NCBI RefSeq assembly: GCF_003583405.1
Contig: NZ_QXEC01000018.1
Coordinates: 1-64,000, forward strand
Origin: Micromonospora radicis
Lineage (GTDB): Bacteria > Actinomycetota > Actinomycetes > Mycobacteriales > Micromonosporaceae
DNA: 64,000 nt
Direction of reading: 5' to 3'
The position numbers and the translations under genes are program-made. Positions 1 to 7,465 of this stretch are shown piece after piece (within the stretch, counting starts at the first letter, position 1; the number at the start of each line of letters is the position of its first letter). The notes beneath the pieces are model-generated. The model did no database searches, was not told the origin of the DNA, and saw nothing but the letters and a program-made list of their open reading frames with translations.

Positions 1-2
1 TA

Positions 3-176
3 CAGCGCGAAGGCGTGCTCAGCCGACAGGCCTTCGACCTCGGCCTGATCTGGCACTACCCTCCCGATACCCGCGACCCCACTCACAGACGGCGAGATCC
101 CCGAGCAGGCGAAGTCACGCCCACGCCTTCTCATGCCGAGATTGGTGCATCCGATCACGCCCAGGAGCGTGCGTAG
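3..176 (+). CDS. possible C-terminal end of an unidentified gene (5' end outside window)
   Basis: The third forward frame is open from the window edge to a TAG at 174-176 and reads like protein (for example LSRQAFDLGLIWHYPPD near its start). Nothing in it identifies a family. It would be transcribed toward, and convergent with, the STAND gene that ends at 252. The last 30 or so codons are rich in Arg, Pro and His and look less protein-like, so the true end or even the coding status is uncertain. Confidence 0.3.
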   Translation, partial: QREGVLSRQAFDLGLIWHYPPDTRDPTHRRRDPRAGEVTPTPSHAEIGASDHAQERA

Positions 177-251
177 ACAGACGAGGCATGAAGGTGCCAT
201 GCTCTCAGTGGATCTCGAACCAACGGCGTTCGTAGAGTCGCGTGGCCTTAC

Positions 252-2945
252 CTATCGGTCAACGGGTCCCCCCGTTTGCAGGCTGGTGACGATTTGTCGA
301 CTCCGGGCCTCGACCCCGTCGAAGTTCCGCCTGGATGCAATCACAATCTTGAGATCAATTAGGGCGTCGGAGTCTGCGCCAGCCTCGGCCAACCATTCAG
401 CACGCTGGAGCCGTGCTGCCATCTTCTGCTCCGTCGCGATGTCGTCCATTGCCAGGATGGAGATAATGTCCTCATAGGCGCGCCCTTGGTCTCCTTGTTT
501 CCACCATGCCTGAGCTCGCCGGACGAGTGCGATGAACCGCCGGTTGTACGTTGTCTCTGCCAAATCAAGTACGGCGGTGCGGTCTGCGATAGCGGAATCG
601 GTATCGTCTTCGGCGTCGAAGACGTCGGCTCGGTTGTTAAGCGCGCACGCGCGAACTTCGTCCGTCGCGGACGCTGTCTCGATGACCGCGGCAAAGTCTG
701 CCATAGCGCTGCGGCGGTCGTTAAGCTTCAGCCAGGTTATACCGCGGTTGTTTAATATGCTGAAGCGAACCTCCCAGCCAGGCTTGCAGGCCGCTAGCGC
801 GTCCGTGTAGAGCATGTTGGCGCGGTCGGTGCTGCCCTCGTTGAGGACGAGGTTGGCAAGCCGGAAACGTGCGGTCGCCGAAATTTCCTCGAGCGCCTGC
901 ATGGGGTTGGATTGGCGCGCGGAATCAAGGCGGGAGAAGATCCAAACGAGGGTGGGGTGCTCGCTACGCTGGAGGAGCGGAATAATATTTACCGCCATGC
1001 GTGCGCAGAACATTGGCGAGGCAGTCCAGTCGCCCGCGTCCAGCAAATCTATCAGCTGGGGGTGGTCCTTGTGGTCACCGGCAGCGCGTTCGACGAAGGC
1101 ACGATACGCCTCTTCGTCTGCTCGCCACGCCAAGCGCAGCAGTGCCCCTGTTGCGAGTTGTTCAACGCCTGTAGTGGCAAGCCGGTCGAGTACATATAGC
1201 TCGCCCAGAATATCGGGCCGGAGTCCGTTCAAGAGATCGTCAAGCGATACCGGATGAAAGTCGCTGTATACATCCGGCAGTAGTCCCACTGGCGGGTGGG
1301 GGGTATGCATGATTTGGGCGTAGGCGTCGGCTGTAACGCCGCCTAGTGCCGTAGCGAAAGTGCGTACGTTGCGCACGTGCAGAGCGTTCACTGAGTTGGT
1401 GACGGTTTGAGCTGTCTGGCCCTCTGCACGTGCGATCAGGCGTCGCAGCGCCGCGTCTCGGTCCGTACTGACGTCCTTTTCGTCCAACCAGTCCATCGTG
1501 GCGACCAGCACGAATAGGGGACGGCGCGCAGGATCGATTTTCTCCAAATGGTCGGCAATATCTTCGACGTTCGTCGACGAAAGCGTAGACCCGGCTCGCT
1601 CCGCGACGACCTTGACTAGTTTTCGGATCTCTGGGCGGGACAAGCCGCCGAGCTCCCGCTGCAGGGCGTAGTTGCAGGCCTGGATTTGGAAGGACTCCTC
1701 CATGCGGTGGGTACGCTGCACCCTATTCCACCACGGGCCGTCGGCACGGCGTTCCAAGATAAGCACACGTACGGGTGCGCTCAGGGCGCGCCTGCTGAGG
1801 CGAAAGAGCGCATCGGAGAGCCATTCGCTCCTTTCCGCTGCGTAGTCGACCACGACGAGGGTGGGTCGAGTTGGCTGGATATTTTCGAGGGCGCTCTCTT
1901 GGTCCTCGCGCAGGAATCCCGCGTGCCAGCTTGTCGACACCGCGCGGCAGAGCTCGATGGCCAGGCGGCTCTTGCCCGCGCCAGCGGGGCCAGTCCACAA
2001 CCACCACGAGAAGGCTGATTCCGACTCCAGGAAGGACCGCAATTCCAAAAGCTCGCGGTCGCGACCGACACGCGTGATGGCTGTATTGGCGAAGGCGAGC
2101 AGAGAATCGACAGAATCGAGTTCTGGCATGTCAAGCCGAAGGGGCGAGCGGGAGGCCTGACCATCGTTTCGAAGCGTCAGGTGGCATTGGGGCCACAGAT
2201 CGGCGACAGCCTGATCTATAGCGGTCAGGTCCAGCTCGGTGTAACCGGCCTGGACTTGGCGAGCGATCCAGTTCGCCCCGGCTTCAATGTCCTTGTCCTC
2301 TGCAGGTAGTCCGATGGCGCGCATCTGTGCTGCAAGCGCGGCGTGCAGTCGAGGAACCGGGTAACCAGCATCGAACCGGAGAACCTTGAGTAACTCCAGC
2401 AACTCGGCTTCGCTCAGGCCGGTGGCCTCTGCCCACCGACGACGGGCCATCCCTTGCGCCGAATTTGGCCCTCCCTCACTGGCTCCGGGCATTAGCAGCA
2501 TGGTCCGAGCGTCGCATCGAGATACCAACGGATCACTCGAATCCAGACTCCGGTTAGTGATCAGTGCCAGTTCGACAGGAGCGCCATCCGCGGTCAACCG
2601 CCGCCACGCCTCAGCAATCTTTCCCAAAACAGACGGGCCGCCGGAGTTGCTCGGTCGGAGCAGGTAGTCGGTGCCGACGGAGGTTCTCGCATCGACCGCG
2701 TATTTGATCTGGCTGTACGAGTGGGGCGGCTCCCGCCGGCACCGCACAACATCGTCCAGATTGCCGGCTCCGGCGACCTCCACTCCGACTGCGGTAACGG
2801 GGTTTTCCGAGCCGTCCGCTCGATCGGTGAGCGCAGCCACGCAGGCCTCCCAGGCGTGCAGCCACTGATACTTGTCACCCGCGATCCGCACACCGGTCCT
2901 AGTAGGTGGCCGCAACAAACCCATGGAAGTATTATTCCGCAACAC
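252..2945 (-). CDS. STAND NTPase with putative N-terminal PD-(D/E)XK (Cap4/DUF4297-like) nuclease and C-terminal TPR-like repeats
   Basis: The 897-residue protein has three parts. Residues ~22-135 show a restriction-endonuclease-like pattern: a GDKYQ helix start, acidic D64/D65 (NLDDVV) and a QIK triad at 79-81, resembling the DUF4297/Cap4 nuclease core. Residues ~290-480 form a P-loop NTPase with Walker A GPAGAGKS (319-326), a Walker B-like strand TLVVVD (362-367) and an LILERR strand (395-400). From about residue 700 to the end, helical repeats read like TPRs (ILNNRGITWLKLNDRRSA; ALNNRADVFDAEDDTDSA). This order of effector, STAND ATPase and sensor is that of antiviral Avs-type proteins, where ligand binding to the repeats triggers the effector. 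No partner gene is needed or seen. The neighbouring HsdR relic supports a defence-island setting. The nuclease assignment rests on short motifs; the STAND/TPR part is firmer. Confidence 0.72.
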   Translation of the reverse strand: MLRNNTSMGLLRPPTRTGVRIAGDKYQWLHAWEACVAALTDRADGSENPVTAVGVEVAGAGNLDDVVRCRREPPHSYSQIKYAVDARTSVGTDYLLRPSNSGGPSVLGKIAEAWRRLTADGAPVELALITNRSLDSSDPLVSRCDARTMLLMPGASEGGPNSAQGMARRRWAEATGLSEAELLELLKVLRFDAGYPVPRLHAALAAQMRAIGLPAEDKDIEAGANWIARQVQAGYTELDLTAIDQAVADLWPQCHLTLRNDGQASRSPLRLDMPELDSVDSLLAFANTAITRVGRDRELLELRSFLESESAFSWWLWTGPAGAGKSRLAIELCRAVSTSWHAGFLREDQESALENIQPTRPTLVVVDYAAERSEWLSDALFRLSRRALSAPVRVLILERRADGPWWNRVQRTHRMEESFQIQACNYALQRELGGLSRPEIRKLVKVVAERAGSTLSSTNVEDIADHLEKIDPARRPLFVLVATMDWLDEKDVSTDRDAALRRLIARAEGQTAQTVTNSVNALHVRNVRTFATALGGVTADAYAQIMHTPHPPVGLLPDVYSDFHPVSLDDLLNGLRPDILGELYVLDRLATTGVEQLATGALLRLAWRADEEAYRAFVERAAGDHKDHPQLIDLLDAGDWTASPMFCARMAVNIIPLLQRSEHPTLVWIFSRLDSARQSNPMQALEEISATARFRLANLVLNEGSTDRANMLYTDALAACKPGWEVRFSILNNRGITWLKLNDRRSAMADFAAVIETASATDEVRACALNNRADVFDAEDDTDSAIADRTAVLDLAETTYNRRFIALVRRAQAWWKQGDQGRAYEDIISILAMDDIATEQKMAARLQRAEWLAEAGADSDALIDLKIVIASRRNFDGVEARSRQIVTSLQTGGPVDR

Positions 2946-3100
2946 GAGGCCACCAGACGCTGTCTGTGCAAGCCAAAGGCTGCCTCGTGACCGCCAGCGA
3001 ATGTGCTCTCATGCCGCCGACCGGGCGCGGCGGGGAAGCCTTGCCGTCTCACGCGCCGTGTCGGTCGTGCCATGCAGCCCTCACCGCTTATCCGGCAGGC

Positions 3101-3481
3101 TTACCCGTCGTGGTTCGGGGTGTCGAGGAGCAGCAGGAACCGGGCCTTGGCGTTGCTGTCCGCGAGCGTGAGCGTTTCGTCCAGAGCCGCCTGTGCGGCC
3201 ATCGTCGCTGGTGATGTGGACGTGTGGCGGTGTTCCCAGCCGGAAACCGTCACGGGCACCACCCCAAGGTATCGGGCAAAGTCGTGGACGGTCATCCGGA
3301 GCTCCTCACGTAGCGCGCGGGTCCCCTGTCCGGTCCACCGGCCGACGACCACCGTCCCACACCCGCAGTCACCCGTCGCCACGTGAGTGGCCCAGGTGGC
3401 GGTCACGCCAGCGCGCCACTGGCGTTCATCGCCCCGCGCCTGCGCCTGCTGGGTGTGGAAGTCCCGTACCAACGCAGCCAT
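3101..3481 (-). CDS. small HTH (XRE-like) DNA-binding protein
   Basis: From the ATG at 3481 the product is about 126 residues. Its C-terminal half has the actinobacterial pattern WTGQGTRALREELRM followed by HDFARYLGV..VTVSGWEHR, a helix-turn-helix in which the LGV...VSGWE segment would be the recognition helix. The N-terminal half is helical (MAALVRDFHTQQAQ). The frame stays open upstream to 3781 but then runs antisense through an HsdR relic, and residues 1-70 of that longer frame are Ser/Thr-rich and not protein-like. I therefore prefer M at 3481; a non-ATG start a little upstream (up to ~3550) remains possible. It lies 155 bp upstream of the STAND gene on the same strand and could regulate it; that is inference. 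Confidence 0.6.
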   Translation of the reverse strand: MAALVRDFHTQQAQARGDERQWRAGVTATWATHVATGDCGCGTVVVGRWTGQGTRALREELRMTVHDFARYLGVVPVTVSGWEHRHTSTSPATMAAQAALDETLTLADSNAKARFLLLLDTPNHDG

Positions 3482-3566
3482 CTGATCGAACGCCGTCAGC
3501 AACGCCCCTCGAGCGTCGACCGCCCGGTCGACGTCCTGCCAGAACTGGCGAACGCTGGCGTCTCGG

Positions 3567-3878
3567 CCGATCGAGCTGGTCGAGCTGGCCAAGGAGGGGT
3601 CTACGTACGCGCGGCGCGGCCCGCACGACGACGTCGTAGCGCAGAACGATGCGGGCACGGAGCTTATGGGTGTCGGCACCCTGGCGGAGATCGCCCGGGA
3701 GCTGGTCAAGTCGATGCAGTCGTCGATCACGGTGGGCTGGTTCTCCCGCGAGCCGGTACACGCCAAGCTCCGCAGCCACATCCGCCGGCTGCTGGCCCGA
3801 CCGGACCACTACCGCGCCACCGTCGACCTGGTCGTCCGCCAGATGGAGACCTTCACCAACGAGTGGGCCGGCAGGTAA
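3567..3878 (+). pseudogene. hsdR: C-terminal relic of a type I restriction enzyme HsdR subunit
   Basis: The frame ending in TAA at 3876-3878 reads IELVELAKEG, then ELMGVGTLAEIARELV, SITVGWFSREPVHAKLR and IRRLLARP. This matches the helical C-terminal end of type I restriction R subunits (the ...IARELV...W..RE.V.AKLR..I.RLL pattern). Only about 100 codons remain. The segment between ELAKE and the ELMG motif is much shorter than in intact proteins, and nothing upstream resembles the nuclease or helicase domains. It therefore looks like a deleted remnant. It is antisense to the untrusted 5' extension of the HTH gene. The family call is recognition of a conserved end, not an alignment. Confidence 0.6.
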
Positions 3879-3924
3879 GTCTCGGAGGAATGGCAAGCAC
3901 TACAGGATCGCGAGGCGGGCTGTA

Positions 3925-4890
3925 TCAGACGATCAGATCTGGACGTGCGATCTCGAAGGCACAGCCCCAGGAGAGAGTGAGGCCAGCCCCGCCATGGCCG
4001 TAGTTGTGGACCACCTTCACGTCACCAAGCTGCTCTTCTTCGACCCGGACGTACGGCCGGGTGGGGCGTAGTCCCACCCGGTGCTCGACGACCCGCGCGT
4101 TACGCAGGCGAGGCTCGACGTCGGCACAGCGGGCAACGATCGCTGCGGCCGTCTCCGGATCGGGTTCCCGGCTCCACTCACCGGGCTGGGCGGTGCCGCC
4201 GAGAACGAGAGTCTCGCCCTGAGGATAGAAGTGCAGCAGGTCCGGTGAGAGCCCGGTGTCCTCGGAGAAGAACTCGGTGATGCCGGGATTCTCGACCACA
4301 ACGAGCTGCCCGCGGACCGGAGTCAGGTCGGGGTCGGGGTCGGGTACGAGATCACGGGCACCCATCCCGGAGCAGTTGACGATCACCGGGGCCACACCAA
4401 CGGCCTCACCAAGCGAGCGAACCCGGCGGATCACGATCTCGCCGCCGGCCGCCTCCAGCCGCCCACGCAGGTACCCGAGGTAGACCGGCATATCGACCAA
4501 CGGGGCGGTGTACCGCCACCCGGTGGCGAAGCCGTCTGGCAGCTCACCGGGCTCGCACATCCGGAACCCGTCGAGCTGGCTGCCCCACTCGGGCGGTTCG
4601 ACAGGCGTGCGGGACGCCTCGATCCCGGAGACCAGCCGCACCCCGGCCGCCGGGTCGGTGGCGAGGTGCCGCAGCACGTCCAGCGTCTGAGCGCTCCACA
4701 CCCGTACCCGGTCGACGGGCTCGACAAGGTACGGACCCCACATCGCCCCGGCAGCGTACGAGGTGGTCCGCTCGGATGGCTCGGCTGCCCAGATCTTCAC
4801 CCGCAGTCCGGCTTCGGCGAGGCACACGGCGGTGGTGAGGCCGGATACGCCGGCGCCGATGATCAGGGCGTCGAGATCGGTACGGCTCAT
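3925..4890 (-). CDS. FAD-dependent D-amino-acid oxidase-like oxidoreductase
   Basis: The 321-residue protein starts with a dinucleotide-binding motif IGAGVSGL (residues 11-18) and ends with HNYGHGGAGLTLSWGCA, the C-terminal FAD signature of D-amino-acid oxidases. VGLRPTRPYVRVE near residue 275 corresponds to the GLRP-R segment with the substrate carboxylate-binding Arg. DAAOs oxidise D-amino acids to 2-oxo acids with release of ammonia and peroxide; the length fits (usually 310-350). There is no peroxisomal or signal peptide. It starts 15 bp downstream of the TPR regulator on the same strand, so the two probably form one transcript, divergent from the radical SAM operon. That raises the possibility that it belongs to that pathway. 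Substrate is unknown. Confidence 0.85.
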   Translation of the reverse strand: MSRTDLDALIIGAGVSGLTTAVCLAEAGLRVKIWAAEPSERTTSYAAGAMWGPYLVEPVDRVRVWSAQTLDVLRHLATDPAAGVRLVSGIEASRTPVEPPEWGSQLDGFRMCEPGELPDGFATGWRYTAPLVDMPVYLGYLRGRLEAAGGEIVIRRVRSLGEAVGVAPVIVNCSGMGARDLVPDPDPDLTPVRGQLVVVENPGITEFFSEDTGLSPDLLHFYPQGETLVLGGTAQPGEWSREPDPETAAAIVARCADVEPRLRNARVVEHRVGLRPTRPYVRVEEEQLGDVKVVHNYGHGGAGLTLSWGCAFEIARPDLIV

Positions 4891-4905
4891 CGGTCGACCG
4901 TAGTG

Positions 4906-6330
4906 TCAGGCCGGTTGGCGCGCGAGCGCGTTCTCAAGGTCGGGGAGCAGGTCGGCGACGCTCTGGTTCCGCTTCCGTCGCCGCAGTTCCTGGGCAAGCG
5001 TGATAAGCAGGGCGGTACTGCGAGGCGAACGGACCCGGTCGAGCCGCGGCAGGGCCATCCGGGTCACCGCGCAGGCGTCGTCGAGTTTGCCGTGAGCGGT
5101 GTAGCCGAGCGCGAGCCAGGCACCTTCGTAGAGGGCACGGCGTTGGTAGGGGACGTCCGGCCGGCGGGCGTGGGCCCCGGTGCGCAGGAGTGCCTCGCCC
5201 TTGCGGAGCAGGGCCCGCCCGTCGGCTCCCCTGCCGCTGGCCACCACCTGGCGGCCGGCGAGGATCATCGCGTAGCCGGCCTGGCAGTCGAGGTGGTTCG
5301 GGGTCAGGTAGTACATCCACTCCGGGTCGCGGTCGGGATGCCGCTTCGCGAGCTGGTCGCGGGACTCTGCCCAGGTTCGTTCGCACTGCTCGACGTGTCC
5401 GGCGGCGGCGTGGGCGTATGCGAGGCGGGACAGCACGGAGGCCTGGACGCTCGCGGGGGACCGGCCTGCGACCCGGCGGGCGGCGCTGCCGAGGCGCAGG
5501 CCGTCGTCGGCGTCGCCGAGTGAGGCAGCCTGGAAGGAAAGGTCGGCCAGGATGTGCGCTTCCATGGCCCGGTATCCGGCGTCATGGGCGGCGCGTAGGC
5601 CGGTGAAGAAGTAGCGCTGGGCGAGACCCTGCTGTCCGGCGTCGAACGCCTTCCAGCCGGCGAGTTGGGCGAGGTCGGCGAGGGCGACCAGAAGTCGGCG
5701 GGTGGTCGCGTCGGTGTGGCCGCCGTCGCGGAGTACGAGCAGGACCGCACGGACTTGGGCGCCGACGTAGCCGAGGCCGGACGCGCCGCCGCGCTCGTCG
5801 TCGAGCAATTGAAGGCGCGGCACGCTGGCTTCGATCTGGTCGACGAGCGGGTCGTCGGGTGTCGCGGTCGGGAGCGCGGCCCCGTCGGCCGGTAGGTGTA
5901 CGCCGAGGTAAATGTTCACGGCCTGGGTGAGGGCGGCCCCGGAGACGGAGAGGAACATTCTCCGATCCACCAGTCCTCCCAACAGCCAGTCCTCGGCGAC
6001 CAGCATGGTGCTCGCGAGTGTCCACGGCCCGTCCATGCCGGTGCTGGCCGCCATGACCAGCGTGCCATCCGCGCTGTCGGGCTGCCCAGGCCAGAGGTCC
6101 CCTGCGGTCACGATGCGGCCGAGGCGGCGGGAGATGACGTACGCGGTCAGCGCCGGCAGCGGCGGGCGGGGGATGCCGCCCGCGTCGCGCCAGTGGTAGG
6201 GCGCGGTTTCGGCGAGCGTGCCAGCCCCGAAGAGGCGGTTGATCTCCCGCGCGAGGGTACGCGGGGTGAGGCCCGCTTCGGTCATGTGCGCGGCGAGGGT
6301 CTGGTTGGTGCGGTCGGGTGGCAATCCCAT
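4906..6330 (-). CDS. HTH/TPR-type transcriptional regulator next to the radical SAM operon
   Basis: The ATG at 6330 is preceded by GGAGGAG, giving a 474-residue protein; the frame is open much further upstream but antisense to the radical SAM gene. Residues ~10-75 form an XRE-like N-terminal region (LTPRTLAREINRLFG... YHWRDAGGIPRPPLPALTAY) as in actinomycete regulators that couple an HTH to tetratricopeptide repeats. The C-terminal ~250 residues are repeat-like helices (LADLAQLAGWKAFDAGQQGLAQRYF; EAHILADLSFQAASLGD; VLSRLAYAHAAAGH). Such proteins often control specialised-metabolite genes. It is divergent from the operon at 6535, with a 204-bp spacer holding direct and inverted repeats, so local control is likely but inferred. 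Confidence 0.72.
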   Translation of the reverse strand: MGLPPDRTNQTLAAHMTEAGLTPRTLAREINRLFGAGTLAETAPYHWRDAGGIPRPPLPALTAYVISRRLGRIVTAGDLWPGQPDSADGTLVMAASTGMDGPWTLASTMLVAEDWLLGGLVDRRMFLSVSGAALTQAVNIYLGVHLPADGAALPTATPDDPLVDQIEASVPRLQLLDDERGGASGLGYVGAQVRAVLLVLRDGGHTDATTRRLLVALADLAQLAGWKAFDAGQQGLAQRYFFTGLRAAHDAGYRAMEAHILADLSFQAASLGDADDGLRLGSAARRVAGRSPASVQASVLSRLAYAHAAAGHVEQCERTWAESRDQLAKRHPDRDPEWMYYLTPNHLDCQAGYAMILAGRQVVASGRGADGRALLRKGEALLRTGAHARRPDVPYQRRALYEGAWLALGYTAHGKLDDACAVTRMALPRLDRVRSPRSTALLITLAQELRRRKRNQSVADLLPDLENALARQPA

Positions 6331-6380
6331 CGACTCCTCCGCAGGGGCAACCGACAGTACCGCGACAGTGCCGGATCGTG

Positions 6381-6417
6381 TTGACCGCTTCGGCCCACGG
6401 AATTGACGCTCTTGACG
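6381..6417. promoter_or_regulatory. three TTGAC(C/G) direct repeats in the divergent promoter region
   Basis: TTGACC at 6381-6386, TTGACG at 6403-6408 and TTGACG at 6412-6417 lie between the regulator and the radical SAM operon. Each resembles a -35 hexamer, but I could not pair any with a convincing -10 at 16-18 bp. They may be operator half-sites for the divergent regulator, promoter elements, or chance. Confidence 0.3.
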
Positions 6418-6467
6418 GTTCCATCCACTGCCCGTGCGGTATCGGTTCGCGGTCTGCTGAATGCGTC

Positions 6468-6504
6468 CCCGCCGGCGCACCGCCAGCAGGGCTGCGCCGG
6501 CGGG
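6468..6504 (+). promoter_or_regulatory. perfect 12-bp inverted repeat in the leader of the radical SAM operon
   Basis: CCCGCCGGCGCA (6468-6479) and TGCGCCGGCGGG (6493-6504) are exact reverse complements around a 13-nt loop, 30 bp before the first start codon. As RNA this would be a very stable hairpin just ahead of the GGAGG Shine-Dalgarno. It has no T-run, so it is not a classical terminator. It could be an operator or a structured leader; I do not recognise a known riboswitch. Confidence 0.55.
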
Positions 6505-6534
6505 TGAATCCCCGACGGGCGAGCGGAGGACCTG

Positions 6535-7449
6535 ATGCGTACTTCGGCGATGACCCAGACCAAACCGCCATGGGACTGGGAGTTCGACTGGCACCTGACG
6601 AACCGCTGCAACTTCTTCTGCGAGTACTGCCACCCGCAGATCCGCTACGTGCTCAACCGCAAGCACCTTGACGAGCCGACCCCTGAGCTGGTGGTCCGGC
6701 GCTTCGACGAGCTGGGCAAGGTCTGCCTGGTGCACATGTCCGGTGGCGAACCGTTCATGTTCCCCGGCTTCGTCGAGCTGTGCCGGGGGCTGGCCGGCAA
6801 CCACTTCATCAGCATCAACACCAACCTCGCCTCGGACGATGTGGCGGAGTTCGCCGAGCGTGTCCCGGCCGGCCGGGTGGCGAAGATCGTCGCCGCGATC
6901 CACCAGCCCGAACGCGAGCTCCGCGGGCTGGAACTCGACGCCTACGCCCGCAACTACCTGATCCTGCGGCGCGGCGGGTTCGACGTGACCGCCCTGTACG
7001 TGCTCTACCCGCCGCTGCTCGGTCGGTTCGCCGCCGACCTGGACCGGCTGCGCGAACTGGGTGTGGACCACGTCCGGGCCAAGGTGTTCAAAGGTGTGTA
7101 CGAGGGCGTCCGCTACCCGGAGGGCTACACCGACGAGCAGAAGGCCCTGGTGTTGGCGAACTCCGGCGAGTACGTCTTCAACCGGCCCTACCTCGACGGG
7201 ATGCTCTCCTTCCGGGGCCAGGCATGCACCGCCGGTGTCACCTCATTCAAGGTCACCGTCACCGGTGACGTGCGTCGGTGCGCCTCCGTGCCCACCGGCT
7301 ACGGAAACCTCTACGACGGCACCTTCCAGCCTGCGGACGTGAACGAGCCGTGTCCCGCCAAGCGGGTGCTGGTCCTGTCGCAGTGCCTGTCCTACCTCGT
7401 CTATCCTCCGGTCCGCCCCGAACAGGGCGTCGACCCGGACGACCTCTGA
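6535..7449 (+). CDS. radical SAM protein with SPASM-like C-terminal cysteines
   Basis: The start ATG at 6535 follows GGAGG (spacing 5-6). The 304-residue protein has the radical SAM CxxxCxxC triad at C25, C29 and C32 (CNFFCEYC), an SGGEP motif at 69-73 that contacts SAM, and a C-terminal cluster of cysteines (C231, C249, C273, C284) arranged like a SPASM/twitch auxiliary Fe-S region (ACTAG...RRCA...GNLYDG). Such enzymes generate a 5'-deoxyadenosyl radical to epimerise, crosslink or rearrange peptides or small molecules. It is the first gene of a coupled operon and lies 16 bp before the SAM synthetase gene. No precursor-peptide gene is obvious nearby, so a small-molecule substrate is as likely as a peptide. 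Confidence 0.85.
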   Translation: MRTSAMTQTKPPWDWEFDWHLTNRCNFFCEYCHPQIRYVLNRKHLDEPTPELVVRRFDELGKVCLVHMSGGEPFMFPGFVELCRGLAGNHFISINTNLASDDVAEFAERVPAGRVAKIVAAIHQPERELRGLELDAYARNYLILRRGGFDVTALYVLYPPLLGRFAADLDRLRELGVDHVRAKVFKGVYEGVRYPEGYTDEQKALVLANSGEYVFNRPYLDGMLSFRGQACTAGVTSFKVTVTGDVRRCASVPTGYGNLYDGTFQPADVNEPCPAKRVLVLSQCLSYLVYPPVRPEQGVDPDDL

Positions 7450-7465
7450 CCCGAAGGGCATCCCC

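Noticed and set aside
3482..3781. N-terminal extension of the HTH gene
   Set aside because: Residues before ~75 are Ser/Thr-rich and antisense to an HsdR relic; the HTH product is complete from the ATG at 3481, although a slightly earlier start is possible.
6331..6534. known SAM riboswitch before the SAM synthetase operon
   Set aside because: A strong hairpin is present, but I could not match it to SAM-I, SAM-II, SAM-III or other described classes; reported only as an unassigned leader structure.
6331..6534. RiPP precursor peptide gene before the radical SAM gene
   Set aside because: The only open frames in the spacer run into the radical SAM gene out of frame and lack their own Shine-Dalgarno; no conserved leader or core pattern is visible.
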